Shown here: piece by piece, positions 46,612-53,925 of the stretch
Numbering within the stretch: the first letter of the stretch is position 1
How the letters are laid out: each line of letters starts with the position of its first letter
Assembly: GCF_019236475.1 (NCBI RefSeq)
Contig: NZ_JAFAIX010000004.1
Span: forward strand, 496,001-560,000
Direction: 5' to 3'
Length of the DNA: 64,000 nucleotides
Source: Chitinophaga sp.
Lineage (GTDB): Bacteria; Bacteroidota; Bacteroidia; Chitinophagales; Chitinophagaceae
Made by a program: the position numbers and the translations under genes
Notes under the pieces: generated by a model
Databases searched by the model: none
Seen by the model: only the letters and a program-made list of their open reading frames with translations
What the model was told of the DNA's origin: nothing

Positions 46612-47552
46612 TGAAGGTATTAATGAGTGGTTATCGTGGCTTTGCAGGTACTAACCTCATGGCGTATACGAAAGAGAAGTGGTATGTTACCGGCCTTACC
46701 CGTCGGCGGGAATCCCATGAGGAGCCCACCAGTGTGATTACATGGGATGAATTGGCGAATAGCGCACTGCCGCAAGTAGAGGCCGTGGTGCACCTGGCAG
46801 GTAAAGCGCATGATATGAAAAATACCAGTGCGCCAGCCGCTTATTTTGAGGCCAATACCTACCTCACACAACAACTGTTTGATCGCTTTCTACAAAGCGA
46901 TGCGAAATATTTTATTTATTGCAGTAGCGTGAAAGCTGCTGCGGATGAGGTCACCGGCATCCTCACAGAGGAGTCCGCGCCTAATCCTAAAACAGTCTAC
47001 GGCAAATCCAAACAGATGGCGGAGGCATACCTGCAACAGCAGTTACTTCCCAATGGCAAATACTTGTATATCCTGCGTCCTTGCATGATTCACGGACCAG
47101 GGAATAAAGGCAATCTTAACCTCTTGTATGGATTTGTAAAACGCGGTATTCCTTACCCTTTATCAGCCTTCGAAAATCGACGCTCTTTTTTGTCTGTAGA
47201 AAATTTATCCTTCATCATTCAGCAGTTGCTGGAAAGCAACGGCCGTATTCCTTCTGGCGTTTATAACCTGGCCGATGATGAATCACTTTCTACCAACGAC
47301 CTCATTCACATCATGGAAGAGGTAACGGGGAAGCATATACGCAAATGGCATATTAAACCGTCTCTTATTAGGAATATGGCGAGAATTGGAGATTTTATCC
47401 GCTTTCCGCTCAACACGGACCGCCTCCAGAAGCTGACGTCTTCCTACGAAGTATCGAACAAAAAAATCAAACATGTGCTGGGGCTGGACAGGCTTCCTAC
47501 GGATGCCCGTTCCGGCCTGACGGCCACTATCCGAAGTTTTCAATCCGAATAA
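46611..47552 (+). CDS. NAD-dependent epimerase/reductase (SDR), partner of the initiating transferase
   Basis: A 313-residue extended SDR. The nucleotide motif is MSGYRGFAGTNLM at the very N terminus. The active-site serine region is IYCSSVKAA and the YxxxK motif is YGKSK. SFLSVENLSFIIQQLL and GVYNLADDE are typical. Placed directly before a WecA/WbpL-like transferase, it resembles the 4-ketoreductase/epimerase that makes the first sugar (for example UDP-QuiNAc or UDP-FucNAc) from the CapD product. The 4-keto substrate is inferred from the locus. Confidence 0.82.
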   Translation: MKVLMSGYRGFAGTNLMAYTKEKWYVTGLTRRRESHEEPTSVITWDELANSALPQVEAVVHLAGKAHDMKNTSAPAAYFEANTYLTQQLFDRFLQSDAKYFIYCSSVKAAADEVTGILTEESAPNPKTVYGKSKQMAEAYLQQQLLPNGKYLYILRPCMIHGPGNKGNLNLLYGFVKRGIPYPLSAFENRRSFLSVENLSFIIQQLLESNGRIPSGVYNLADDESLSTNDLIHIMEEVTGKHIRKWHIKPSLIRNMARIGDFIRFPLNTDRLQKLTSSYEVSNKKIKHVLGLDRLPTDARSGLTATIRSFQSE

Positions 47553-47553
47553 T

Positions 47554-48507
47554 ATGAATTATCTCATCATCACCTGTATTTTGCTGGCCGCTATCCTGAT
47601 CTATTTCAAGATAGCAGACCAACTGAATATTATTGATAAACCTAATCAGCGTAGTTCTCATACTGTGGTAACCATTCGGGGGGGAGGGATTGTCGTCCCC
47701 CTGGCGGCCATCTGCTACATCCTATTTTTTCACCAGGTTTCCTGGTTGATAATTGCCGGGCTATTGCTCATCAGCGCCGTCAGCTTTGCTGATGATGTGA
47801 GTAGTCTTTCCAGCAGGGTCAGGCTCCTAGTACAATTAACTGCAGTAGCACTCATGCTCTTTGGCTTGGGGGCGCTGCAGTCATGGCCCTGGTGGATTAC
47901 GGCCATCAGTTTTCTCCTCATGGTGGGCGTCATCAATGCTTACAACTTCATGGATGGTATCAATGGGATTACTGGCTTGTATAGCTTGGTGGCATTGTTG
48001 AGTCTGTGGTATATTAACGTGTACGAATACACGTTCACAGACCCTGCATTTATCATTTGTCCCATCATTGGATGCCTAGTATTTCTCCTCTTCAATTTCA
48101 GAAAGAAAGCAACATGTTTTGCAGGAGATGTAGGCAGCGTGGCCCTTGGTAGTTGGGTGACTATCCTGCTACTGTGGCTGATTTGGGGCAGCAATGACCT
48201 GCGATACATCCTGTTATTAGCAGTATACGGATGTGATACGGTATTAACGATCATCCATCGCTTATTCTTGGGTCAGAATATTTTTGAAGCACACCGAATG
48301 CACTTTTATCAAATCTTAGCAAATGAGCAACGCGTGCCGCACCTGGTGGTAAGCACCGGCTATGGCATATTACAACTGGCCATCAATATCATGGTGCTAA
48401 ACACGCATTGGAATTTCATGACCACATTAGTAGTAAGCTGTTTGCCACTAGTGGCGATCTATACCAGTATGAAAAATAGACTGATGACTAAACCTATTGC
48501 ATTATGA
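47554..48507 (+). CDS. WecA/WbpL-like undecaprenyl-phosphate sugar-1-phosphate transferase
   Basis: A 317-residue membrane enzyme with about 10 helices, of the MraY/WecA family (polyprenyl-phosphate HexNAc-1-P transferases). Motifs in order: FADDVSSLSSRVRLLVQ (Asp pair, about 87-88), NAYNFMDGINGITG, FAGDVGSVALG and the cytoplasmic histidine motif EAHRMHFYQ. It starts repeat-unit synthesis by loading the first sugar phosphate on undecaprenyl phosphate. Start 2 nt after the SDR stop; its end overlaps the acetyltransferase start (ATGA). Confidence 0.92.
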   Translation: MNYLIITCILLAAILIYFKIADQLNIIDKPNQRSSHTVVTIRGGGIVVPLAAICYILFFHQVSWLIIAGLLLISAVSFADDVSSLSSRVRLLVQLTAVALMLFGLGALQSWPWWITAISFLLMVGVINAYNFMDGINGITGLYSLVALLSLWYINVYEYTFTDPAFIICPIIGCLVFLLFNFRKKATCFAGDVGSVALGSWVTILLLWLIWGSNDLRYILLLAVYGCDTVLTIIHRLFLGQNIFEAHRMHFYQILANEQRVPHLVVSTGYGILQLAINIMVLNTHWNFMTTLVVSCLPLVAIYTSMKNRLMTKPIAL

Positions 48508-49034
48508 AAAAAGAAGTAGTGATATATGGCGCTGGCGGACATGCGCGCGTGATAGCTTCCTTGGTTAAAAATCATCTCCGCGAAGTGAGTTGCTTCTTCG
48601 ATGACCAGGAATCCAAACAGGGCAATGTATTGCGTTACGATAAAGCAATTTTTCCTGATGCAGAAATGATCATTGCAGTAGGCAATAATACAGCGAGGCA
48701 GCGACTGGCACAGGAAGTGGCGCATGACTTCGGCACCTTCGTACATCCTGCTGCCACAGTGGATACGGATGTAATATTAGGCGAAGGCACCGTAATACTG
48801 GCGAATGCGGTGGTACAAGCCAACGTAAAAATTGGCGCACATGTGATTATTAATGCTGGAGCGGTGGTGGATCATGATGCTATCGTGGAAGACTATGTAC
48901 ACATAGCGCCGAATGCTTGCATTGGCGGAGGTGCACATATAGAAAAAGGCGCTGTAATCGGCGCTGGAGCAGTGGTGTCCCGCTTTGCCAGGGTTAAAGC
49001 CAATACGGCTGTCCCTCCGCTGACAGTAGTATAG
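48504..49034 (+). CDS. PglD/NeuD-like sugar acetyltransferase
   Basis: A 176-residue enzyme. A small Rossmann-like nucleotide-sugar-binding domain starts IYGAGGHARVIASLV. A left-handed beta-helix of hexapeptide repeats follows (VILGEGTVILANAVVQANVKIGA and so on) with the catalytic histidine in VVDHDAIVED. PglD N-acetylates UDP-4-amino sugars; NeuD-type relatives O-acetylate. No PLP-dependent aminotransferase that would supply a 4-amino sugar is encoded in the window. It is shorter than typical PglD (about 195-215) at the C terminus. Confidence 0.85.
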   Translation: MKKEVVIYGAGGHARVIASLVKNHLREVSCFFDDQESKQGNVLRYDKAIFPDAEMIIAVGNNTARQRLAQEVAHDFGTFVHPAATVDTDVILGEGTVILANAVVQANVKIGAHVIINAGAVVDHDAIVEDYVHIAPNACIGGGAHIEKGAVIGAGAVVSRFARVKANTAVPPLTVV

Positions 49035-49058
49035 ATGTGAACTTATTTATAGAAAACC

Positions 49059-50600
49059 ATGCAGATGATGAAAACCCTTACAGCTTTGATGGCTGTAACC
49101 CTATTGAACAAATCGCTTTCTGCACAGGATATCAGCTTGGGAAATCCTTCTATAGAAGGGCCTCCCAAGGCTGGTAATGTGCCACCTCCGTGGATAAGAG
49201 CATTTGAATCTCCTGATACACAACCCGGATATTACGGTATTTCCCTTCCTGCTTCCCATGGTAAAACCTATGCAGGCTTTATCCTAGGAAAACGTTGGCA
49301 AGAAGGCATTTTCCAGCAACTGCCAACGCCGATGAAAGCCGGCAGTAGCTACCAGGTGTCTTTCGATCTGGCTTTCCCACCTCGCTACGACACACTCACA
49401 CTTTGTACGGGTACCCTGGCCGTGTACGGCAGTAATAGCACGACTGAAAAAGGGGATATACTGTGGCAATCAGGTACTTTCAATCATGAAAATTGGACGC
49501 GGTATACCGCCAGTTTCAGGCCGGAAAAAGATTACGCCTATATTCTTTTTATGCCGTATCTACCGCCTTCTTGTGGTGGCAGACAATATACTGGTGCATT
49601 GATAGACAACGTCAGCTCCAAATTGGCACAGGTGCCGGAGCTACAGTTTGAACAACAACCTACCTGCAAGGGAAAGAGTACTGGTATGATTAAAGTCATT
49701 CCTACTGGAGGGCAGGCCCCGTACACTTATCACTGGCAACATGGGCCCACTACAGGCCAGTTGAAAGACCTGAGTGAAGGCACTTATACGGTTACCGTAA
49801 ATTCCGCCAATGGTACCAGCGTCAGTAGAACCGTTAACGTAAACGCTTATACGCTGGAAGCGAAAGCAGTTCCGAAAGAACCACTTTGCCATGGCGATGC
49901 AAATGGAAGTTTGGCATTACAACCATTGAATGGCGTGCCGCCTTACCAGTATGGTGTAGGAAATGAGGTAGTGTTTCAGGGAGACTCGATCTTCTCCAAC
50001 CTGCGGGCAGGCACTTATACATATGGAGTGGCGGACGCAGTGGGATGTGTCATGCGGGCTAAAACAGTGCTTCCGGAGCCTGCTACTGTGGCGCTCACGA
50101 ATACAAAAATTCATCATGTCAGTTGTATAGAAACCATAGATGGTCGTATACTCCTGCACGTTAGTGGCGGAACGCCGCCCTATACTTATAGTCTTAATCA
50201 AGGCCCCTGGCAGGCGGATAGCAGCTTCCACGGACTGGATGCCGGACAATACGCGCTACAGGTAAAAGACCAAAATAATTGTGCTGTAACAGGACAGGCA
50301 GAAATCATTCGCTATATCAGGGAATGTGCGGTATTTATGCCCAATGCCTTCTCACCAAATGGGGATGGCATCAATGATATCTTTCGGGCAAAAGTACATG
50401 ATGATGTACGCGATTACCGATTGGCCGTTTATAACCGATGGGGAGAACTCATGTTTGAATCCAGAGACGCGGAAGCTGGTTGGGACGGTACTTTCAAAGG
50501 ACAGCCGGCGAACACGGAAGTATACGCCTGGGTACTGACGTATACGGATAGTCACCAGCAGGCCCGAAAGCAAACAGGTTCTGTTACGCTTATTCGGTAA
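49059..50600 (+). CDS. T9SS-sorted protein with SprB-like repeats and gliding-motility C-terminal domain
   Basis: A 513-residue exported protein with signal peptide ending LNKSLSAQ. Residues about 25-190 form a jelly-roll-like beta domain (YGISLPASHG, GALIDNVSS). Three SprB-type repeats follow (PTCKGKSTGMIKV, PLCHGDANGSLAL, VSCIETIDGRILL, each with GG/GV-PPY-Y). The end, from about 422 (FMPNAFSPNGDGINDIF), is the type-B sorting domain (CHU_C) used by the type IX secretion system. It is the last co-directional gene of the polysaccharide locus and may be a cell-surface or polysaccharide-binding adhesin. Its 3' end overlaps the phosphatase gene by 11 nt. Confidence 0.88.
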   Translation: MQMMKTLTALMAVTLLNKSLSAQDISLGNPSIEGPPKAGNVPPPWIRAFESPDTQPGYYGISLPASHGKTYAGFILGKRWQEGIFQQLPTPMKAGSSYQVSFDLAFPPRYDTLTLCTGTLAVYGSNSTTEKGDILWQSGTFNHENWTRYTASFRPEKDYAYILFMPYLPPSCGGRQYTGALIDNVSSKLAQVPELQFEQQPTCKGKSTGMIKVIPTGGQAPYTYHWQHGPTTGQLKDLSEGTYTVTVNSANGTSVSRTVNVNAYTLEAKAVPKEPLCHGDANGSLALQPLNGVPPYQYGVGNEVVFQGDSIFSNLRAGTYTYGVADAVGCVMRAKTVLPEPATVALTNTKIHHVSCIETIDGRILLHVSGGTPPYTYSLNQGPWQADSSFHGLDAGQYALQVKDQNNCAVTGQAEIIRYIRECAVFMPNAFSPNGDGINDIFRAKVHDDVRDYRLAVYNRWGELMFESRDAEAGWDGTFKGQPANTEVYAWVLTYTDSHQQARKQTGSVTLIR

Positions 50601-51342
50601 CAGGAATCGACGCATTTTTAAATGGATAAGCTTCCAAGGTTTGACGGAGCTTTTTATTAGTAGCAATATCCCTGATCGCCTGTAAATGCTTATGATGATG
50701 CAAATCTGTACCTATGTAGTCAATCCAGCCTTTTTGCAACAGATATTCTGCCGCCTGTTTGATATGTTTTCCATAATAACCGGTCAACGACAATAGATTC
50801 ACCTGCATCATACAGCCTCTTTCCCTATACTTGGCATATGATTCGGGATGCTGATGGTGATAGGCGTATCGCTCTGGATGTGCCAGCAGTGGCTGATAGC
50901 CGGCTGCCTGTAAGTCGAACAGCCACTGAAATATCTGCGGAGGAGCAGACATAAAAGACATTTCCACCAATACGACGTTGTCGAAAATTTTCATTAACGG
51001 CTGCTCCAGTAATTGTGGGAGGTCCTCATCCAGGTAATATTCTCCTGCATGACGAAAGGGTATATTATTTCCATCTTCCATCAACGCAGCTTTCACCTGT
51101 TTGAAAGGTTCGGAGAGGGTATGTATACTATTGGGAAATCGATCCATCATTACATGCGGCGTCGTAATGATCTGGCGTATTCCCATCTGCTGCAGGGCAT
51201 TGATGAATTCCAAACTGGTGGCGGTATCCTGCACACCATCGTCAACAGCCGGTAGCAGGTGAGAATGCAGGTCTGTACCCATAAAGGCAAGCAATGCTTC
51301 CGTACTGACCTGCGATGAAGAGCGTCTGCGAAATAAAAACAT
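50590..51342 (-). CDS. CpsB/CapC-type tyrosine-protein phosphatase (PHP fold)
   Basis: A 250-residue Mn-dependent phosphatase. The PHP metal-binding motifs are D24-L-H26-S-H28-LLPAVDDG, TTPHVM, LAHPERY and GTDLHHH. In Gram-positive capsule loci such enzymes dephosphorylate the BY-kinase tail and so control chain length. Its likely partner is the Wzc-like kinase at 33837-36218. It is transcribed toward the polysaccharide operon, with 3' ends overlapping by 11 nt, so it has its own promoter. Confidence 0.9.
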   Translation of the reverse strand: MFLFRRRSSSQVSTEALLAFMGTDLHSHLLPAVDDGVQDTATSLEFINALQQMGIRQIITTPHVMMDRFPNSIHTLSEPFKQVKAALMEDGNNIPFRHAGEYYLDEDLPQLLEQPLMKIFDNVVLVEMSFMSAPPQIFQWLFDLQAAGYQPLLAHPERYAYHHQHPESYAKYRERGCMMQVNLLSLTGYYGKHIKQAAEYLLQKGWIDYIGTDLHHHKHLQAIRDIATNKKLRQTLEAYPFKNASIPVTE

Positions 51343-51382
51343 AATAGGTTCCGAATAAAGATATGATCAATAAGATCACGCT

Positions 51383-51856
51383 TTACATCGAAATTAATGC
51401 CACAATCTCTTCCAAGTATTGTTTATCTGTTTCGTCAAAATGGGAGAGTAGCTCACTGTCTACATCTAGCACGCCTTTCACAATGCCGTCGCGGATGATA
51501 GGCACTACTATTTCAGAACGGGAAAGACTACTACATGCAATATGTCCGGGAAAGGCTTCTACATCTGGCACTACCAATGTGGCCGCCTGTGCCCAGCTAG
51601 TACCACATACTCCTCTTCCTTTACGGATGCGGGTGCAGGCAACAGGTCCTTGGAAGGGGCCCAGTACCAATTCTTCGTTTTTTACGAGGTAGAATCCTAC
51701 CCAAAACCAATTAAACTGCTCTTTCAGCGCCCCGGCAATATTGGCCAGATTTGCTATCAGATCTGGCTCCCCGTCTATTAATCCTTTGATCTGCGGAAGC
51801 AGGGAGAGGTACTGTTCCGCTTTTTCTCCTTTAGATATTTTTAAATCTTCAGCCAT
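51383..51856 (-). CDS. msrC: Free methionine-R-sulfoxide reductase (GAF domain)
   Basis: A 157-residue cytoplasmic GAF protein that reduces free L-methionine-R-sulfoxide. The three active-site cysteines are C74 and C84 (in VACTRIRKGRGVCGTSW) and C108 (GHIACSS), with the same 10- and 24-residue spacing as in E. coli fRMsr. DVDSELLSHFDETD is also conserved. A TAnnTTTG box ends only 4 nt before the ATG. It is divergent to idi. Confidence 0.92.
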   Translation of the reverse strand: MAEDLKISKGEKAEQYLSLLPQIKGLIDGEPDLIANLANIAGALKEQFNWFWVGFYLVKNEELVLGPFQGPVACTRIRKGRGVCGTSWAQAATLVVPDVEAFPGHIACSSLSRSEIVVPIIRDGIVKGVLDVDSELLSHFDETDKQYLEEIVALISM

Positions 51857-51860
51857 TTCT

Positions 51861-51868
51861 CAAAGGTA
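51861..51868 (-). promoter_or_regulatory. -7 box 4 nt before the fRMsr start
   Basis: On the minus strand TACCTTTG (exact TAnnTTTG) is followed by AGAA and the ATG at 51856, which predicts a leaderless mRNA. Confidence 0.5.
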
Positions 51869-52076
51869 GGACAAAGTTCTGCTGCGAAGAAAATTACAGA
51901 CTTCACAGTATTGTCATTCCTGTATTACCGAATGTTAAAATATTTGACAATTCTGGTATTTATATCGTATATTTATCCGAGTAACCATTAGCAATATCAG
52001 TAAACCAGTCCAAAATTTCGGCGTGAAAAAAAATCCATTAATTGCGAGGAGTACGCATAATAATCCTTAATTAAAA

Positions 52077-52084
52077 TATCTTTG
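52077..52084 (+). promoter_or_regulatory. -7 box 7 nt before the idi start
   Basis: TATCTTTG (exact TAnnTTTG) ends 7 nt before the ATG at 52092; the mRNA would have a leader of a few bases at most. Confidence 0.5.
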
Positions 52085-52091
52085 CTGCGCT

Positions 52092-52631
52092 ATGAAACAT
52101 CCTGAAGTAATACTGGTAAACGAATCCGATGAGCCGATAGGAACAATGGAAAAATTAGAGGCCCATGAGAAGGGATTATTGCACAGGGCTTTTTCCGTTT
52201 TTGTAATAAATGATGCGGGGGAAATCCTGATCCAACAACGTGCATTGGATAAGTACCATTCAGGAGGCCTATGGACCAACACCTGTTGCAGTCACCCTGC
52301 TCCAGGAGAAACAACACTGGCCGCTGCTCACCGCCGTCTTTATGAAGAGATGGGATTTGATTGTCCGCTACAGGAGATATTCTCCTTTACTTACAAAAAT
52401 GTTTTTGACAATGGTCTTACCGAACATGAATTCGACCACGTGTTCGTTGGGACTTACAACGGTCTTGTCCGCCCGGACGACGCTGAAGTCAACAGTTATC
52501 AGTATCTGCCAGCTAATCAGGTACTGTCTATGATGGAAGCGGAGCCAGAAAGCTTTACCGTATGGTTTCACAGGGCATTGCCAATGGTGTTGGAGCACCT
52601 CAAAATGACCACAAGTGAAGTGAAGGCATAA
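52092..52631 (+). CDS. idi: Isopentenyl-diphosphate delta-isomerase, type 1
   Basis: A 179-residue Nudix-fold enzyme that interconverts IPP and DMAPP. HRAFSVFVIN starts the fold; the catalytic cysteine is C66 in NTCCSHP; the Nudix-like helix AAHRRLYEEMGFDC and the acidic site LTEHEFDHVF follow. The length suits the bacterial type 1 enzyme. The next gene is a terpene synthase, 292 nt downstream on the same strand, so the isomerase may help balance its prenyl precursors, though it also serves general isoprenoid synthesis. Confidence 0.95.
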   Translation: MKHPEVILVNESDEPIGTMEKLEAHEKGLLHRAFSVFVINDAGEILIQQRALDKYHSGGLWTNTCCSHPAPGETTLAAAHRRLYEEMGFDCPLQEIFSFTYKNVFDNGLTEHEFDHVFVGTYNGLVRPDDAEVNSYQYLPANQVLSMMEAEPESFTVWFHRALPMVLEHLKMTTSEVKA

Positions 52632-52923
52632 CCGGTATTTTCCGGTGCCATCCTATGCTGATTTTTTCTGCAGATTGCTGTCGCGATTTAGATGTTTGCT
52701 GTCGGCACTTTACCTCCGCTGACAACTGTGTCATTTACCCGCTTTTGGTCCAATTTTAACTGTATCGATTTACCGTTAACCGAGCACCCATGCCGCTTTG
52801 TGCACGCGGCATCAAAAATCTCATGTCCGTTTTAAATCGGTGGCATCACCCTTAAGATGCCATTGCCAATACCGCTATGCCGCATTTTCTAAACCATCAT
52901 AGTCAACTTAAAATCAGAGGCAC
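52632..52923 (+). other. 292-nt spacer between idi and the terpene synthase gene
   Basis: No gene is seen. A short hairpin (ACCGG/CCGGT, 52631-52646) directly follows idi. An inverted repeat ATGCCGC/GCGGCAT lies at 52790-52796 and 52806-52812, and ATGCCGC occurs again at 52876-52882, 42 nt before the synthase start. These could be regulatory, but no regulator is known. Confidence 0.35.
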
Positions 52924-53886
52924 ATGAATGCTATCCAACTTCCAGAACTGAGGTTCCCTTTCCCTTCCCGTGTAAGTCCACGCGCAAACGATGCTCAGCA
53001 ACATCTCAACACCTGGGCACAGGCTTACGGTTTATTGCCAACCGATGAGGCACTTATGAAATTCGACAAAGCCCGTTTTGCATGGCTCGTAGCCAGAACT
53101 TTCCCGGATGCACCTTTTGAAGAACTTTGCCTAATCGCCGATTTTAACGCATGGTTATTCCTTTTCGATGACCAGTGCGATGAGGCCGCACAAGGCAAAA
53201 AATCAGCCTATCTCCGTACCATTATGACGGGATTGCTAGACATTCTCCGCAATAACAAGGTGTACAGCCCCGTGGATGCAGGCCCTTTCCCTGCGGCATT
53301 GTCCGACGTGTGGGCACGGATGCGCGCTATCAGTAAACCTGCCTGGAGACTCCGTTTTATCAGAAGTGTACAGGACTATTTTGAAGCATGTATCTGGGAA
53401 TCAGAAAACCGCGAAGCCGGTAAAACACCATCCGTAAAGGATTACATTCGTATGCGCCCATTCACCGGCGCACTGCTGGCAGATGTAGATGCCATCGATA
53501 TTATTGAAAAAATTTACCTGCCAGATGAAATGCTGCAAAACCCTATCCTCCAAAGGATGATCCAAGCCTGCAATAATGTGGTCTGCTGGACAAACGACAT
53601 CATTTCCTGCCAGAAAGAAGCCCTCCAAGGCGACGTGCATAACCTAGTACTCGTACTCCATCAAGAGAAAAATTACAGCCTCCAAGAGGCAGTAAATGAA
53701 GCTACGCAGATGACGAGAGAGGAACTGGCCATTTTCCTCGTATTGGAACGATTACTCCCCAATACGGAAAATTATGAGCTACTCCGCTTCGTTTCTGTAC
53801 TGAACAGTTGGATGATCGGTAATTATGAATGGGCGGTGCTGGATACCAAAAGGTATCAACTGGGCCAGGCGGTACTGGTGGGCTGA
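52924..53886 (+). CDS. Class I terpene synthase
   Basis: A 320-residue cyclase of the bacterial alpha-domain type. All key motifs are in place: the Asp-rich motif D82-D83-Q-C-D86-E, the NSE triad N224-D-I-I-S228-C-Q-K-E232, the pyrophosphate-sensor arginine R178 exactly 46 residues before N224, the effector glycine region G182-A183, and the C-terminal R310-Y311 pair. The linker position 181 is Thr rather than the Asp known from selinadiene synthase. It should cyclise a linear prenyl diphosphate, most likely FPP or GGPP; the product cannot be predicted. No P450 or prenyltransferase is adjacent. Confidence 0.92.
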   Translation: MNAIQLPELRFPFPSRVSPRANDAQQHLNTWAQAYGLLPTDEALMKFDKARFAWLVARTFPDAPFEELCLIADFNAWLFLFDDQCDEAAQGKKSAYLRTIMTGLLDILRNNKVYSPVDAGPFPAALSDVWARMRAISKPAWRLRFIRSVQDYFEACIWESENREAGKTPSVKDYIRMRPFTGALLADVDAIDIIEKIYLPDEMLQNPILQRMIQACNNVVCWTNDIISCQKEALQGDVHNLVLVLHQEKNYSLQEAVNEATQMTREELAIFLVLERLLPNTENYELLRFVSVLNSWMIGNYEWAVLDTKRYQLGQAVLVG

Positions 53887-53893
53887 TAAAAAA

Positions 53894-53922
53894 ACAGCCA
53901 GCATCGTAAAGATGCTGGCTGT
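53894..53922. terminator. Bidirectional terminator between terpene synthase and DUF2157 genes
   Basis: A perfect 12-bp stem (53894-53905 with 53911-53922, core CAGCCAGCATC), loop GTAAA, A-rich on the left; a T run follows after 10 nt on the right. Confidence 0.85.
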
Positions 53923-53925
53923 CAA

